DNA of 64,000 nucleotides from contig JAINUG010000048.1 in the NCBI GenBank assembly GCA_029706075.1, positions 2,350,501 to 2,414,500 of the forward strand. The letters run 5' to 3'. This document shows positions 23,366 to 36,453 of this stretch, piece after piece. Positions within the stretch are counted from its first letter, which is position 1, and every line of letters starts with the position of its first letter. This stretch comes from Aldrovandia affinis (lineage: Eukaryota > Chordata > Actinopteri > Notacanthiformes > Halosauridae). Both the position numbers and the translations under genes were made by a program. Below the pieces are notes generated by a model. It saw nothing but the letters and a program-made list of their open reading frames with translations, did no database searches and was not told where the DNA came from.

Positions 23366-23555
23366 TTATTGATCCACTTAGCAAGTACCCTTGTCCAGGA
23401 CAACTTCTCTAGCTTTTTCTCCATAATACGACATGAACTGAATTTAAACAGAATTCAGGGTTCCCTGCTCAAACTGCAGTGTTTAGCCTGGGATTTGAAC
23501 AAACAACCATATGGTTACAAGTCTAGTTCCCTAAAAACTATGTGGCACTGATACC
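23366..23555 (-). mobile_element. tRNA-headed SINE with L2-type tail
   Basis: On the minus strand the head includes GTGCCACATAGTTTTTAGGG and box B-like TTGTTCAAATCCC. The tail reads AGTTGTCCTGGACAAGGGTA then CTTGCTAAGTGG, an L2-type hairpin. It shares the layout of 36215-36438 but is more diverged. Confidence 0.6.
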
Positions 23556-26500
23556 CATTGCAAAAAATAAATGATGTAAGTAGAGCTACCATCAGTGCAT
23601 GATAGCCAAGTAGCACAGGAGAAAAAAATATGGGGAAAGATGAAAAGAGGCATTTCAGCATTTCATCTGTGACAAACATTTCCAATGAATACATCCGACT
23701 TCCTAAAAAAACATTACATTTTATGTCCACCAAATAGCAGAACAACAATTTCTTGTAAAGATGCACAGCTTTTTTCACAATCAAATAAGTACTGACTGTC
23801 AGCCCTCACAGATCCACAAATTGCTGTCTATTAAAACTGGACCTTACTTTAACGGTTGTTAATATATAGATCCATACATGCACTCAGTTACCATGTAATA
23901 GGTTAGGAAGTATATTGAGTCTATTTTGTGACATTAAATAAACTGCTTACATTTTAAACTAAATTATTATTTTTTTAAATATGTATTTTACCTAACTTTA
24001 GAATGTGAGAAACTTAAATTATTCAGACCACCTAGGCTTGTCTTTTTGGCAACAAAATTATATTTGTTATTTTCATTAGAGAAATACAGAAATGATTAGA
24101 TAAACATAAAATATTAGGCAGCTTGATTGTAGTTATTATAAAGCAGCAAGGATGAAAATTCAGCATAGAAAGTATTAGATTAATTGCTCCAGCTCCCCTA
24201 AATATTGAAATATTCAGACACAAGCACAGGCGTATGCAAGAGAATGAGTTTTATGGAGGGGCCAAGAGACAAATGGATTTAAGAAAGGTACTGCATGTAG
24301 AGAAAGAGATAACATACGGGCTCCGTAGATGGTATACGGAAATCTGCGTCAAGCAGAGGGAGTGATAGGAAGAGACAAAGGAGGTGACAAAGGGAGGTGA
24401 CGACACTGCAGGAGAGTGTGAGCACAATGACAGACAGAGATGAGCCAGGAGAGCACATAAGGAATGAAAAGGGGAACAATAAAATGAATGGAAGGGGGGA
24501 GAGTGTAAATCTTGTAATCTCCCCCTCTGTTTGTCTTCGGTCTTGGCGCTATAGTCAAGATTCCACTGAAGTGGAGTTCCAATCCCTCATAAATCGCCTT
24601 TGTCGACTTAACCTTACAAGCATCCTTCTACCCCCTAGTTCCTGTTAAAATGGTCACGCCAATAAAACTCCATTGAATTGTAATGAATTGAGTGGGACTG
24701 AAGGAGCCGATTTAGTGACAATAGTTGGGGAGCCTCAATTGAGTTAGGATTGAGCTAGCCTGCTAGTCCCCAAACTCAAGGGACATTATCAAGGATTTAT
24801 TATAGAAAAAACACATACACTTGTCCTTCAGGGAAGCTGGCAGCCAATACCTGCTTTCCGTAGCGAATAAGCCTCATGCCAAATGAGGTTTGGACTTGGC
24901 AGACGCTCTAGCGCATACACAGAATGAGGCTCATGCCACCACATGGCAGAAAGTCATTTTTTTCAGAAGTCCATATTCCACAGCTTCATCGCTAACTGAG
25001 TGATAGAAATACAAAACCCCACAAATTTGAGAGAAAATTGATGTCTGAAACAGTCACAGGTGCCTATTTTTTCTAATTATCATGAACTTTAAAGAACAAG
25101 GGTATTTCTCAACAATAGTTGAATCTGAATGATTACTCACCCACCCCAAAAAAGCTTAAAGCCTGTATTGTTGTTTGAGGCCGAAAGGCAAAATTAGTAT
25201 CTGCCGGGATTTCTGGCTAAACCAGTTGGATTTACTCATTTAAATTGTGTGCAAATATCTACTGACTGTGAATAATTTCTACCTACAGTATACAATTATT
25301 TCGAACACAACAATTTGGATGGTAGGTATGTCATCTATCAAGTTACGGGTTGGTGGCAGGGCATACCCCATACCTATACAAGACTGAGATTTGGGCACTT
25401 TTCAGGGTTTCACACAGGGATAATTACAGTAGCTACAGAATCTCCTCAGAAAAATTTACTTCTGTGCACTCTGACCTCATGTTAACATACATGATTGAGA
25501 TACAACTTCAAAAAGCCACACAATAAAGCCCTGAACTTGGGATATTTTCTTCCTTTCTTTAACTTTTTTTCCTGCTTCTCCAGTTTCTCTTTTTCTGCCT
25601 ATTACATCATCAAAATGCTCCCATCCCACAATTCTACCCATTGGAGACTTATCTACATCAGTCAGGAACAACATGTCTTCATAGTAGCAAATTACATTAA
25701 ACACAGATTATATTATTAGTTTGGACATGTTAGGATGTGCACATGTGATGCCATTTCGGCCAATAGAACACATTTTAAAAATGTGAAGGCTGCCATACAT
25801 GTATGGGTGTGTATGTGGAAGCTATCTCTCCCTCTAACAAATATCCTCTCCAGCAAAATATTAATACTAAAATGCATTTTCATTTCAAATTTAAACCCTG
25901 AAACAAGTTGTTTTATGAAACTAATATCTAGAATGACTACAAGGTAGGCCATAAAACCGTGGAATACATTTGTAACAAAAGGACATTGGCTATAAAGCCT
26001 GCGATCTGCCCAGGTTCATTAATACAGCTGGCTGGCTACCTATCTACACAGTGTGTAATTAAAACAGCTTCCTAACTAGCTTGTAGCTTCAGGCAGTTCA
26101 CTTAATAAAATACTTGTAGCTTTATTTATCAACTGTGTATACTCACAGATTTGTGTGTGTAAACTATGCGTACACTCAATTCCATGGCAACTTTGTGATT
26201 TATGAAATGTTAACTTGATGTGGGAAAAGTATGTTCCTCCACGGGACCTTCAGAATATGCATACACACAAATGTGACTGAAAAGTGATATAAGAGGTGTG
26301 TACAAAAGGATATTGCTGTACCAGTTCATTTCAGAAGCAGCAGGAAAACGGCAATCAGTCAGCAAGCACACAGCCCGGTGCCACACAATCAATCAAAACA
26401 GTTATTACTTACAAATCAACCATAGACAGAGAGATAGCATGATAACATAATTTAATCATTCTATACAATAAATGCATCATAACCATTATAAATAAATAAT

Positions 26501-26766
26501 GCTAGACCAATATAATGATGTGATAACTACATCAAATGAATAACATGATGAACAAATAAAATTAATAAGATGTGTTAACATTATTAACTCATCACTTGTT
26601 GCCTAATGAAGATATTATGCTGTGTCAGTGTAATAAATGAAATAATTATTCCACTATGACATAAAAATACCTAGTTCTGTGCTTGTGTGAAATGTTCTGT
26701 ATGTGAAATGGCTGCACTAATGGTTATAGAGGATATGTACAAGCAATTCCATAATAAAGTAGTCCT
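23556..26766. other. No gene recognised
   Basis: Mainly AT-rich unique-looking DNA. A weakly purine-rich stretch lies at 24340-24500. Frames at 24349-24648 and 25477-25952 were read without finding domains. Confidence 0.5.
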
Positions 26767-26901
26767 GGGGTGGGTTTCCCGAAAACATATAACGTTACAG
26801 GCTTTACGATGAACGTAGGAAAAGTATGTTCTACTTCTATGTGGGGTTCCCGAAAGCCACCATTAGTTAGTTTGTTATGTGTGAGTTTAACATACTTCTT
26901 A

Positions 26902-27653
26902 AGGCCTCTACATGCTCGAGCGACAACAACGTGACAGAAACACAACAAGGGCTCTGCAACATCAACGCAACCTCTGCAACCTATGCAGAAAACTCGCGAC
27001 CGCAGCGCAACATTTTGCATAGATGTTGTGCATCATTGATTGGTTGGTTAGCGAATGGAGGCAGAGCTGTCATAGTCATAGTTCATAGAGCTAGTACATC
27101 ATTTTTTTACATTTTACATTTTAAGCATTTAGCAGACGGTCTTATCCAGAGAGACTTACCAGGTGTGCATTAATACATGGTAAGAACAATCATAGTTTGC
27201 GCAAGAGATTAGTGTAGTAGGCCTAATTCAGTGATAGGCATCGTTGTTGACAGCTGCATACCATACCTGTATATATCTATGTCAACGTTAGCTTAGCAAA
27301 ACTATCAATATCTATCTAGCTAGCTAGCCAGCAACCTGGTATCATGGTCAAATAAAGCTTGCTAACAGTAGCTAATGATATAGATAGCTAGCATAATTTG
27401 TTCAACATGGTATAAAATGAACCAGCTTCAGGAAAGATTGGCTGAAGAAGTTTGAAGGTACAGGAGTTTCCCTGCTTTCATGAAAACTACCAACCTTGTT
27501 CAATATATTGACGCCTACTAGTGCACATAAGTGTAAGGACACTGTTTCACATAGGCTGTGCAGAAGTATAAATTGCAGAGTACTTGCAACATTGTTGCAT
27601 TGCGCGAACCCGTGAAGATGTCGCACTAGTTACACAAAAGCATGTAGAGGCCT
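26902..27653. mobile_element. Nested inverted-repeat element
   Basis: AGGCCTCTACATGCT at 26902-26916 is repeated in perfect inverse at 27639-27653. The next bases, CGAGCGACAAC on the left and GTCGCACTAGT on the right, are only partly symmetric. The flanking triplets TTA and CTA are similar but not identical, so a PIF/Harbinger-type 3-bp duplication is possible only. No coding capacity; an L2 tail has landed within it. Confidence 0.5.
27105..27197 (-). mobile_element. L2-clade LINE 3' end
   Basis: On the minus strand it reads CTTACCATGTATTAATGCAC, then AAGTCTCTCTGGATAAGACC and GTCTGCTAAATGC with a TAAAATG-type tail. The hairpin with the GGATA loop is characteristic of L2-clade 3' tails. The upstream part matches the 3' UTR of the L2 copy at 39430-39490, so both are one subfamily. 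Confidence 0.75.
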
Positions 27654-28510
27654 CTAGTTAACTCTGCCCCAGCACCAGTCAGACAAAAAGCAAAGCAATA
27701 ATCAAACAATAATCAAACAATCGATTGACAAATCTCTGCAACATCTCGTTTGTTTTCTGTGACATTGGCATGATGTAAATTCATTAGAAATAGTTACAAA
27801 TAATTATAACAGTACATTTTGAAGAATTGAAAGGGAAAGCTATAAATACGTGCAAAACGGGACAACTAATCCCTCTAAAGTAAAAGGAAATGGAAGAACC
27901 TACAAGAAAGAAAACAACACTTCTCCAAAGACTGAGTTCTATTTCTTTTGGATGAAGTAGCATAACATAAACAAATGTTATTTTCAAAGGCTCGGGGCAG
28001 TCTCTCCAACACTGAGAAACAAAAATGGGATCGCAAGCAAACTAACTGCTTTCAGTGAGCAGTTTAGGACTGGGATGGATTTTATTTTAAAATTGCAAGA
28101 CCTTTCCAGCCAAGCCAAAAGTAGGGGGCTAAATTACATCGTAAAAGAGTACACAATTATCTGATGCAGGAACCAAGAGGTGTCATTTTATTGTTAAAAA
28201 AAAACCATACAGCATGGCATGTGACTGGCTAAAACCATTTAACTTTAGATACATACTAATGGATGCCTGGGTCCCGTTTTTAGAAACAACACTGAAGAAT
28301 TTGATTATTTTTAGATATTTCCATCCAGGGGGAAGTGGACCTGATTAGGATAACCTGGTTAGGCCTACCTGCTGCTCTTATTTTAAGGTGTCAAGTTTAT
28401 TGATAACCTTAGGTGGCAAGTTAATTGAAACTTGACTTAATATGGATCCTAGGAAAAGTCTTAATCTTTAGAGACTATTCTTGTGACCAATTAAAATACA
28501 TATGCCAATA
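27654..28510. other. Interior of the composite element; no gene
   Basis: AT-rich filler within 26767-29159. No domain recognised. Confidence 0.5.
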
Positions 28511-28629
28511 ATTAGCTTACAATAATTACAGCAGTGAATGCATACATTTTTCAGTGCATGTGGTCCCAAAGGGAATCAAACCCACAACCTAAGTGTTGTC
28601 AACACCATGCTCTGCCTGCTGAGCCACAC
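28511..28629 (-). mobile_element. tRNA-headed SINE, 3' truncated
   Basis: On the minus strand the head reads GTGGCTCAGCAGGCAGAGCA (box A) and GTGGGTTTGATTCCC (box B), then a body ACTGAAAAATGTATGCATTC common to fish SINEs. The L2-type tail expected after it is replaced by unrelated AT-rich sequence. Confidence 0.65.
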
Positions 28630-29159
28630 AAACACACAAATACAGATGTAAATCAAGCCAAATTACATAAAGTGCCATTGCCCTCTTGCATTTGTATCAC
28701 AGTTGAATCTTATAATCACTTTAGTGCTGAAATACGCTTTCCAATGTTGCTTTGGCTAACCATGTGATGATATAGGCTACACAGCACATCATATTATAGG
28801 CTAATAAATAGCCTAATATGACATTATATCTAATTCTACACGTATGTTAAAAAAACACTCCAAATAAATGTAATAAACTAAACAAATCCACGTATGTCGC
28901 TAAATGTCCACATTTACAGAATGCACAGTGACTTGATTTTGTGGCGGCCACTGTCTGCAGTGAAGAGCAGAGCAGGCAAAAGTGAACTTAAGAAGCACTT
29001 TATTTTTAACGTGTGGGTCGGGTAGCACATTAATTAACGACGGAGATAACGTGCTACTTTAGTTATGAAGTGTTTTGGGAAACCCACATAATTTAACGAT
29101 ACATCTTAAGGAGGAACTTAGTGCACTTAGTGTTACGATGCTTTCGGGAAACCCACCCC

Positions 29160-30303
29160 TGAGCATTAAAATGGGAAAAAATGTTTTCATTACTTTCACA
29201 TGTATACTTTAGGTGTCTATTTTTATACATTTACAGACTGACCAATTTATTCCCTAAGGCTATGTTATCATAATTTAATCCATATTTGAGATGCAACAAA
29301 TGTATGTTTTACAGTTTGCCAATTCTCATGACTTTTGGAAATGGTTAAAGAATTAGTTTTTCTCAAAGATGGTTTATTTACTAAAATATGCCTTTTAGAT
29401 ACACAAGATCTGAATAAAACTCAGCAAAGCACACTTGTTACAATAACAATATGGTCTAATAATGGTCTCTTTCTTTTCAGTGTCTATGTCCATGATAACA
29501 TGTTATGATAATATTAACTGTCCATAATCAGAAACATGACATATATTTCCAATGGCAGTATAATAACTTTGGTTAGATTTAGATTTAGAGATGTACAGAT
29601 ATGAGGTACATGGTCATGTTTTGAAGCTTCTCTAATGGTCTTGCACATACCAATGAATAAGGACATACAAATGAAAAAGACAAATTTTAGACCATATTTG
29701 ACCTTTAAAAGTTGCCTCTGCAGAGAATGCTTTATTCAAATGCAATTTTTACAGTAATTTGCCTAAATAATTTTAGGGACATGACAGTGTCTGTCCCAAT
29801 CAGAACCACATTTTTACATGGCTATTCAATAATAGACTGTTGCTAGATGCTAGATTATTAACCTGTCAAATATGTAAGAAACATAAGGGAACCAGTGTGA
29901 GAAAAACGAATTCTGTAAACCATTTCCAGTCATGGAAATTGGTTACCTGATAAAAAAGGTGTTCCTCAACCATGGATTTAATGATAATAACATACATTTA
30001 AGGGAATAAACTGGCTAAAGTATGTCATTATGTCAAAATATAAACCTTAAGGATAGATGTGAATGCAATTTCACATTTAATAGAGATAGGCAACTTTACT
30101 TTTTATGCTCAGTACAATTTTACTATGGAATTGCTCCTCTATATTGCTCCTGCTCCTGTATAAACTTATATATAAAATGTCACTTTATGTATTCCAGAAA
30201 CAACTTCTGAAATTCAAACTTAAATCTTTCATTCCATGTATTCAAAAACTGACATGTATATCAGGTTTCATTATACATTTCCTATTTTGCACCCCATACA
30301 TAT
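29160..30303. other. No gene recognised
   Basis: AT-rich sequence with no supported coding or repeat feature. Confidence 0.55.
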
Positions 30304-30317
30304 TATATATATATATA

Positions 30318-30357
<40 letters not shown>

Positions 30358-30360
30358 CAC
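30304..30360. repeat. (TA)n(CA)n microsatellite
   Basis: About 13 bases of TA followed by about 43 bases of CA with two interruptions. It ends eight bases before a Tc1 element's left terminus. Confidence 0.95.
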
Positions 30361-30368
30361 CACATATA

Positions 30369-31753
30369 CAGTGAGCACCTTAATTCATTGGACAGTGACA
30401 ATTTTTTTCTTCTTTTGGTTCTGTAGTCTAGCACTTTAAGTTTGAAAGGATACAATGACAATGAGGTTGAATTGCAGACTGTCAGCTTTAATTTGAGGGT
30501 ATTTTCATCCATATCGGATGAACCGTTTAGAAATGACAGCACCTTTTGTACATGGTCCCCCCCATTTTAAGGTGCTACAAGTATTTGTTTAATTGTCTTC
30601 ACAGATGTGTTTCGTTAGGCAGGTGTATTCATTTGTGTCATCAGTGAATGCAGAAGAGAGCTGTTGATGTCTAGTCTTGATTCTAGACTTTGCAATTGCC
30701 TTTGGAGATTGTTGTGTCAGAAGACAGCAGTGTCGATGCAAATTAAGCTGGCCGTCATAAGGCTCAGAAATGAAAATCAATCAATCAGGAACATTGGAAA
30801 AACCCTGGGCATGCCCAAGTCAACAGTTTGGTTCATCATTAACAAGAAAAAACAACTGGTGAACTCAATTATGTCAAAAGACCCGGTAGGCCGAGGATGA
30901 CCACTGTAGTGGATGATAAGCACTGATAAGCCTGAAGAACAGAAAGGCGGGATTACAGTTTGCTAAAAAGCACCTAAAAGAGCCCCAAGAGTTCTGGAAC
31001 AAAGTATTGTGGACAGAAGAGACAAAGATTAACATGTACCAGAGTGATGGAAAGAGGAAAGTGTGGAGAAAAAAAGGAAATGCCCATGATCCAAAGCATA
31101 CCACCTCATCGTGAAACATGGTGGAGGGGGTGTTATGTCTTGGGCCTGTATGGCCACCAGTGGAACGGGCTCACTTGTCTTCATCGATGACATGACTGCA
31201 GACAGAAGTAGAACAATGAATTCTGAAGTCTACAGAAATATTCTTTCTGCTCAGATAAGCAATGTAGGACAGCCAAAAAGTGGAAAATCCTTGACTGGCC
31301 GAGTCAATCACTGGATCTGAATCCAATTGAACATGCATTTTACATGCTGAAGAAGAGACTGAAGGCAAAAAGTCCCCGAAACAAGCAGGAACTGAAGATG
31401 GCTGCAGTACAGGCCTGGCAGAGCATCACCAGGGAAGATACCCAGCGCCTGGTGATGTCTATGCGTTGCAGACTTCAAGCAGTCATTGCATGCAAAGGAT
31501 ATGTGACCAAATATAAAAATGATTACTTTATTCTACATTATGTTAAACTGTCCAATGAATTATGGTGCCTGAAAATGGGGGGGACTATGTACAAAAGGTT
31601 CTATAATTTCTAAACGGCTCATCCGATATGGATGAAAATACCCCCAAATACCCTCAAATTAAAGCTGACAGTCTGCGCTTCAACCTCATTGTCAAATTCT
31701 AAACCAAAGTAACAAAAAATGTGTCACTTTCCAATGAATTATGGTGCTCACTG
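30369..31753 (+). mobile_element. Tc1-like element with long inverted repeats
   Basis: Bounded by TA on both sides (30367-30368 and 31754-31755), with ends CAGTGAGCACC and GGTGCTCACTG. The inverted repeats are about 210 bases each (30369-30583 and 31544-31753). On the right the terminal motif is repeated inside the repeat (CCAATGAATTATGGTGC at both 31552-31568 and 31731-31747), the IR/DR arrangement known from Tc1 elements of the Sleeping Beauty type; the left inner copy is degenerate. The 1385-bp length is close to that of a full element, but the transposase is dead. Confidence 0.9.
30664..31613 (+). pseudogene. Tc1-like transposase, catalytically dead
   Basis: The start region gives KLAVIRLRNENQSIRNIGK and MPKSTVWFIINKK, a helix-turn-helix DNA-binding region. 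The first catalytic motif is LWTEETKI: the codon at 31016-31018 is GAA, so the expected Asp is Glu. Then come [10 protein letters not shown] and the C-terminal KQELKMAAVQAWQSI and QRLVMSMRCRLQAV. The second Asp motif (normally QDNDPKHT-like) is missing: ILSAQISNV at about 31240-31265 runs directly into a string corresponding to the region just before the third catalytic residue. Stops and frameshifts lie at about 30900, 31100 and 31320. Confidence 0.8.
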
Positions 31754-34700
31754 TACGTATAGGATGTGATATGGTTGTACAAATACATCTTTACACTGAC
31801 AGTGAGTCATGAAAATGAGTCTGAAACTGTAATCTAATAGAGGGGACAAGCAATCCACATAGCTGGCCATTGTGGGTGAAATGCAGACACTCTAATCCCC
31901 AACTAAGCCATTGTAGCACTCTCTGTAAAACTATTAACCAGAGGTACGGCCTCTTGCAAAACACTGTGACCCACAGAGGCGATTACAACCAGGGAGGTCA
32001 AATAAAGTTAAGGCGACATTGTCTGATTTATTTTGCCACAATCGTGAGGTGAAGGATGAGGGAAGGGATTTAAAAATGTATCGAGAAACAAAATGGCACA
32101 AAAAAGAGCTGACAAGCGATGGGGAAAAGAATCCCACGACTGCAGGTTTGCTGTGGCTCTTGTATTTATTTAGTGTCTTTCTCTGTGATTAGCAAGCAGG
32201 AGGAATTGGACCATATTGATTTCAGAGGCGCTCATACAAACAGTGATATTGACAAGTTGTTTGTTTATTTGAGGTATAATATTTATTTAGGTTCTTCCTA
32301 TGAATTAAGTTCACTGCATGAATTTGAGAGTTGTTTTGGGTCCCAGAGTGCCAAGTAAAAAACAGAGTCCTTACCACTCCAAGAATAATCACCACTGAAT
32401 AAATACTATTTAACCTCCGATGAAAATCTCAATCTAATAATTTTATAACACTCTTAAAACTTTTCCCTCACCTGCTCCTTTTAAAAATGAGCAAACCAAC
32501 CGTGATCTCATCAACCTCAATCTCCCATGACCTTTCTCATTACAAGGCCTTTATGTTTGCCCATCATTGGTGAACTGCAAATCCGGACTTCAGCATCGCT
32601 ACAGCAAGACGTTACAGAGCTATCAGAAACCAGCAACAATTCTAAACTGTCCAAATTCCAAAATGTGTTTTGAGAGGCTTCCTCATCTAAAATGTTTAAA
32701 TAAATAAGTGAATGCATACAAAACAAGATTGGACTGTACACATTTGAACTAAATTGATGATTGTTGGTAGTAGTAGTAGTGGTAGTATGTATTCATCAAT
32801 TTATTTATTAATGCATTTATTTGGCACCAACTCCAACATGTCAAGACACATTAAATGAATATCACAGAAGCAACCAGAACATCTACAGAAGAGTCCAAAA
32901 TACTGTAAGTAAACATTGAGCTGAAAAAACCATCCTGCAATATTATTAATGTTTATCATTTGTATTTAAATGTGCCTTTTCCCCCAATAATAGTCTCTCT
33001 TGCTGATTGGTGTCATATCACCACGCTTCCTGTGCATTTATTTATTCCTCATTATAAATTAAAGTTAAGTTGTATGTGGGAAAGGGGCTTAAGCTTACAT
33101 TTCTGCAGACACTCAAAGGAAATGTTCATTGACGTAACACATTCTAAAGGAGTGCTCTAAAAGTATAATTGGGACAAAATAGTTGCCTGATTTGGTCCTC
33201 CTGTGTCCTTGTGTGGGTGGGTGTGTTCTCTGTGTTCTTTCATGTAACTGTGTAGGTGTGCCTGTTTGCATATTTTTCTGTAGTTCACAAGTGTTTAAAA
33301 ATGTGTGATTGTTTGTGAACGATAAGCAACAGTAAGCCTGTCACTAAGAGAATATCTAGTCAGCAATTCATCCTAGTTTATTAAATCAGCTGTTGCATAC
33401 TGCCTGTCATTTTTCCACAACTGAAATTGTAGATATAGAAAGAAAAGCAAATATATATAGGTTAGCTATTTGAATAATTGCGATGGCCTACAAATTTGAA
33501 AATTGCTGACCTCGTATGGGTTTATAAGGGCAGAACTTAAAAGCGAGCAAATGGTTGCACAATCCAAAGAGCATAAACCTATTAATCTGGCTCTGGCCAA
33601 ATATTTAATGTGTGACGATTGTTTAGATAATGTGAATCATGTACCAGATAGTAACCACAGAGTGGTTTGATATGAATACATGAACCATTTCACCCCAAGC
33701 TGTGTGATATTCTGAGGAGCATGCAACGGTTTGTTCAATTGTGTAGAGCCTTTGGTTCTGTTTTCACATCCCTCGTCCCTTCAGAAGTCAGATCCTAGAT
33801 CAACGCTTGCAGGCTGTTTGATGTTCCAATGCAAGGGAGGTTTCGAGTTTAATCCTGCAACACACAATAGAGCTGGATATTTTTTTGGTGATTAACATTT
33901 TTGAATATTATTTTTCAATGTATTGTCCAAATAAAATGCAAGTAGAGGAATAATCCCACTATTTCCAGTCTCCCTCCCACACTCACCTTATTCCCTCTAA
34001 TTCCTCTCACCACACTAACCTATGACTCCCACTTCTGCCAACCCCCACGCCTCCCTCCACCCATTTACGACACTTCCAGATATTGCGGTGTTAATAAGGT
34101 TAGCGATCTCTTATTCTGCCTCAGGGACAGATTAGCCTATTCCAGCAACCATACCAATGACCAATGCATGCTGTAGGCTACAAAAGCAATTGCTGTTGAT
34201 GGTGGTATGGCATAGGAGGTTTTAATCTACTATACATGCAATCTACTGCGTGTTTGCATATGTGTGTGTGTGTTAGCATAAGTGTATGGGTGACTGCATC
34301 TGTGCACGCATGCGCAGCAGAGTGAATCCCAGGTCGGCATAATAAAATTACCCACGAAATGGGCAGACCGTAATATGCATGCAGAGAAATGTCACTGTAG
34401 GTTATGTCTTGGATGGTGTGACTAGTGGCTCTGTTCTGTACAATACAGATGCTCTCAGATTACAAAGGTCTCGAGTGTCCAAGCCACACAGAGGCAGAGA
34501 GGTCAAAGCTGGCCACAGATGTTATTTTGGAATATCTGCACAGCTACAGGCAGAGGATGTTCAAGAGTCTAATATCGAGGACTGAATGTGTGCTGTGAGG
34601 TTGATTGGCCGGGTCTCCAAACCGTAAAATTCTGCACCAAATCTTCAACTTCCCACAACTGCTCTGAAGAACTTCACAGGTTGAAAAAAACCCAGCATAA

Positions 34701-36200
34701 TTTTCTTGTTACAAAAACACCATAGGGAATTATTTGAAACACATATTCAAAGTACTGTATCTCATATATTCTATACATGTTCATAACCATGTATATGTAT
34801 AAAATTTGTCCATAAGCATTTGTACATAGCATTGTACATAAGCATGTATAAATGAGAGCTAGCAATACATTCTACTGGAGAAAGTCAGTAGGCTTTTGAA
34901 ACTTAGGGAACGTACATAAACCATTGTCAGCACTTCCAAAGATGATTGATATATACTTGATACGCTCAACCAAATCCTCTCCATGGGGTTTTATGTGCCC
35001 GGAGTATGACCGCAGACGTCCTTGAGTCATAGATAATGCTGTCCAATGCTCAAATGCCACTGGTCTTAGGCGTTTGTTCTGCACATTTACAGCAAAGAGC
35101 CAAAGATTTCTGTAAAATATGTGCACTTGCCCACATAGCAATTTATTATACTCAGGATAGTTTTCTATCATTGTCAACCACTTCCCTTTCCTGTGTCATG
35201 TTCCCCAAACAACCAACCAACCCAAAATAAACGTTGCTCTAGGGAACAAACAAAAGGCCAGTTGACAACAGTTCTGTTACACAAAACAAAAGAGGGAAAG
35301 GATCAAAAAAGTGCCTAAGGACACCCACCGAAACTTGCATGCAGGTTTAAACAAACTCTTAAACGACTGAAAACCAAAATACTGGGAAAAAAACATAAGT
35401 GTTTTTAACACATGAAAAGACGGCAAATTGAGGATAGTCTTAAATACTATCTGGGCCAGCACAGGTGAAAGTCCAAGGACTTTCATTCAGAGCACCATCC
35501 AATCAATGGAGCCCCCAAAACTCCCAGTGAACTTATGTAAATGGGGAAACAAACCGAAGCCCATAACACCTGGTTATAATTTCTGATCGTAAATCAATGG
35601 GTTCTGGGTATCTCAGCTTCAGCAAACACTCAAACATCAAAATGATCTCCCTCATTTTTGTTTTGGAATTTGGGTTTTGTTTTCATCCGCCAGGGCTTGT
35701 TTCCAATCGCCATTTATGACAGAGCAGAGTCAATTTGTGCAGATCCACAGATTGGGTGCTGCTCAGCCTCCGTGGCAGCCTAATAATGTGGTAACCCTGG
35801 GTTCTGCATGCCAGTAGTCGAGCAATGATGGAGCATACAGATGTACAAATAACATAAACGGCTAGCTCCGTCTCTTGACCATGTTTGATCTTTGATGTTG
35901 GACGCATGCGCAATGGGTACAATCTGCACAAACTATTGACGGGTCAAAACATAAAGGATTTCACTTCCTCTGAAGTGAAAAACAAAACACCAAAAACATA
36001 TTCATTATTGGCATATACTATGGAAACAGGAAATTGGAGAGCTCTGCAGCATGAGAGTAATGAGGATATCCTGTCGATCTGAGCTACAGATTCAAGCACA
36101 AGAGCAAAACGGTGGCATAGTGCCGAATGTGGAGAATCCTGTGCAATCATGCTTATTTGTTTCATCCTTTTCTTCCTTTTCCATGTTCACCACGTTCTTT
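31754..36200. other. No gene recognised
   Basis: About 4.4 kb without recognisable genes or clear repeats. Small TAG trinucleotide runs occur near 32768-32788 and GT-rich sequence near 34258-34275. All longer frames were read and lack motifs. Confidence 0.5.
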
Positions 36201-36214
36201 GTTCCCTTTTCTGT

Positions 36215-36438
36215 CCCATTACATTACATTACAGGCATTTAGCAGACGCTCTTATCCAGAGCGACTCACACAGTTTACATTTCTTTACATACAATCCATT
36301 TATACAGCTGGATATTAACTGAAGCAATTCAGGTTAAGTACCTTGCTCAAGGGTACAACGGCAGTGTCCTACCTGGGGATTGAACCTGCAACCTTAACAT
36401 TACAAACCCAGTTCCCTAACCATTATACCACACTGCCC
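36215..36438 (-). mobile_element. tRNA-headed SINE with intact L2-type tail
   Basis: The best copy of its family. On the minus strand: head GTGTGGTATAATGGTTAGGG (box A) and GCAGGTTCAATCCCC (box B); body CCTTGAGCAAGGTACTTAAC and TATCCAGCTGTATAAATGG; tail AGTCGCTCTGGATAAGAGCG with the GGATA loop, TCTGCTAAATGC, then three TGTAA repeats. The hairpin plus TGTAA repeats match the conserved 3' end of eel-type L2 LINEs, implying mobilisation by an L2 reverse transcriptase. Target duplication: GTTCCCTTTTCTGT (36201-36214) and GTTCCCCTTTTCTAT (36439-36453), with small differences. Confidence 0.9.
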
Positions 36439-36453
36439 GTTCCCCTTTTCTAT

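Larger units (their letters stand above)
26767..29159. mobile_element. Inverted-repeat DNA element with nested insertions
   Basis: The left end GGGGTGGGTTTCCCGAAA (26767-26784) is repeated inverted at 29142-29159. A second inverted pair lies just inside: GTGGGGTTCCCGAAAG near 26840 and TTTTGGGAAACCCAC near 29071. The subterminal sequences include ACGATGAACG on the left and CGTAACACTAAGT-type on the right (minus strand). No transposase is visible within its 2.4 kb. A clear target duplication was not found. It contains another inverted-repeat element (26902-27653), an L2 3' end and a SINE head. The superfamily is not assigned; such termini recur in fish non-autonomous DNA transposons. Confidence 0.6.
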
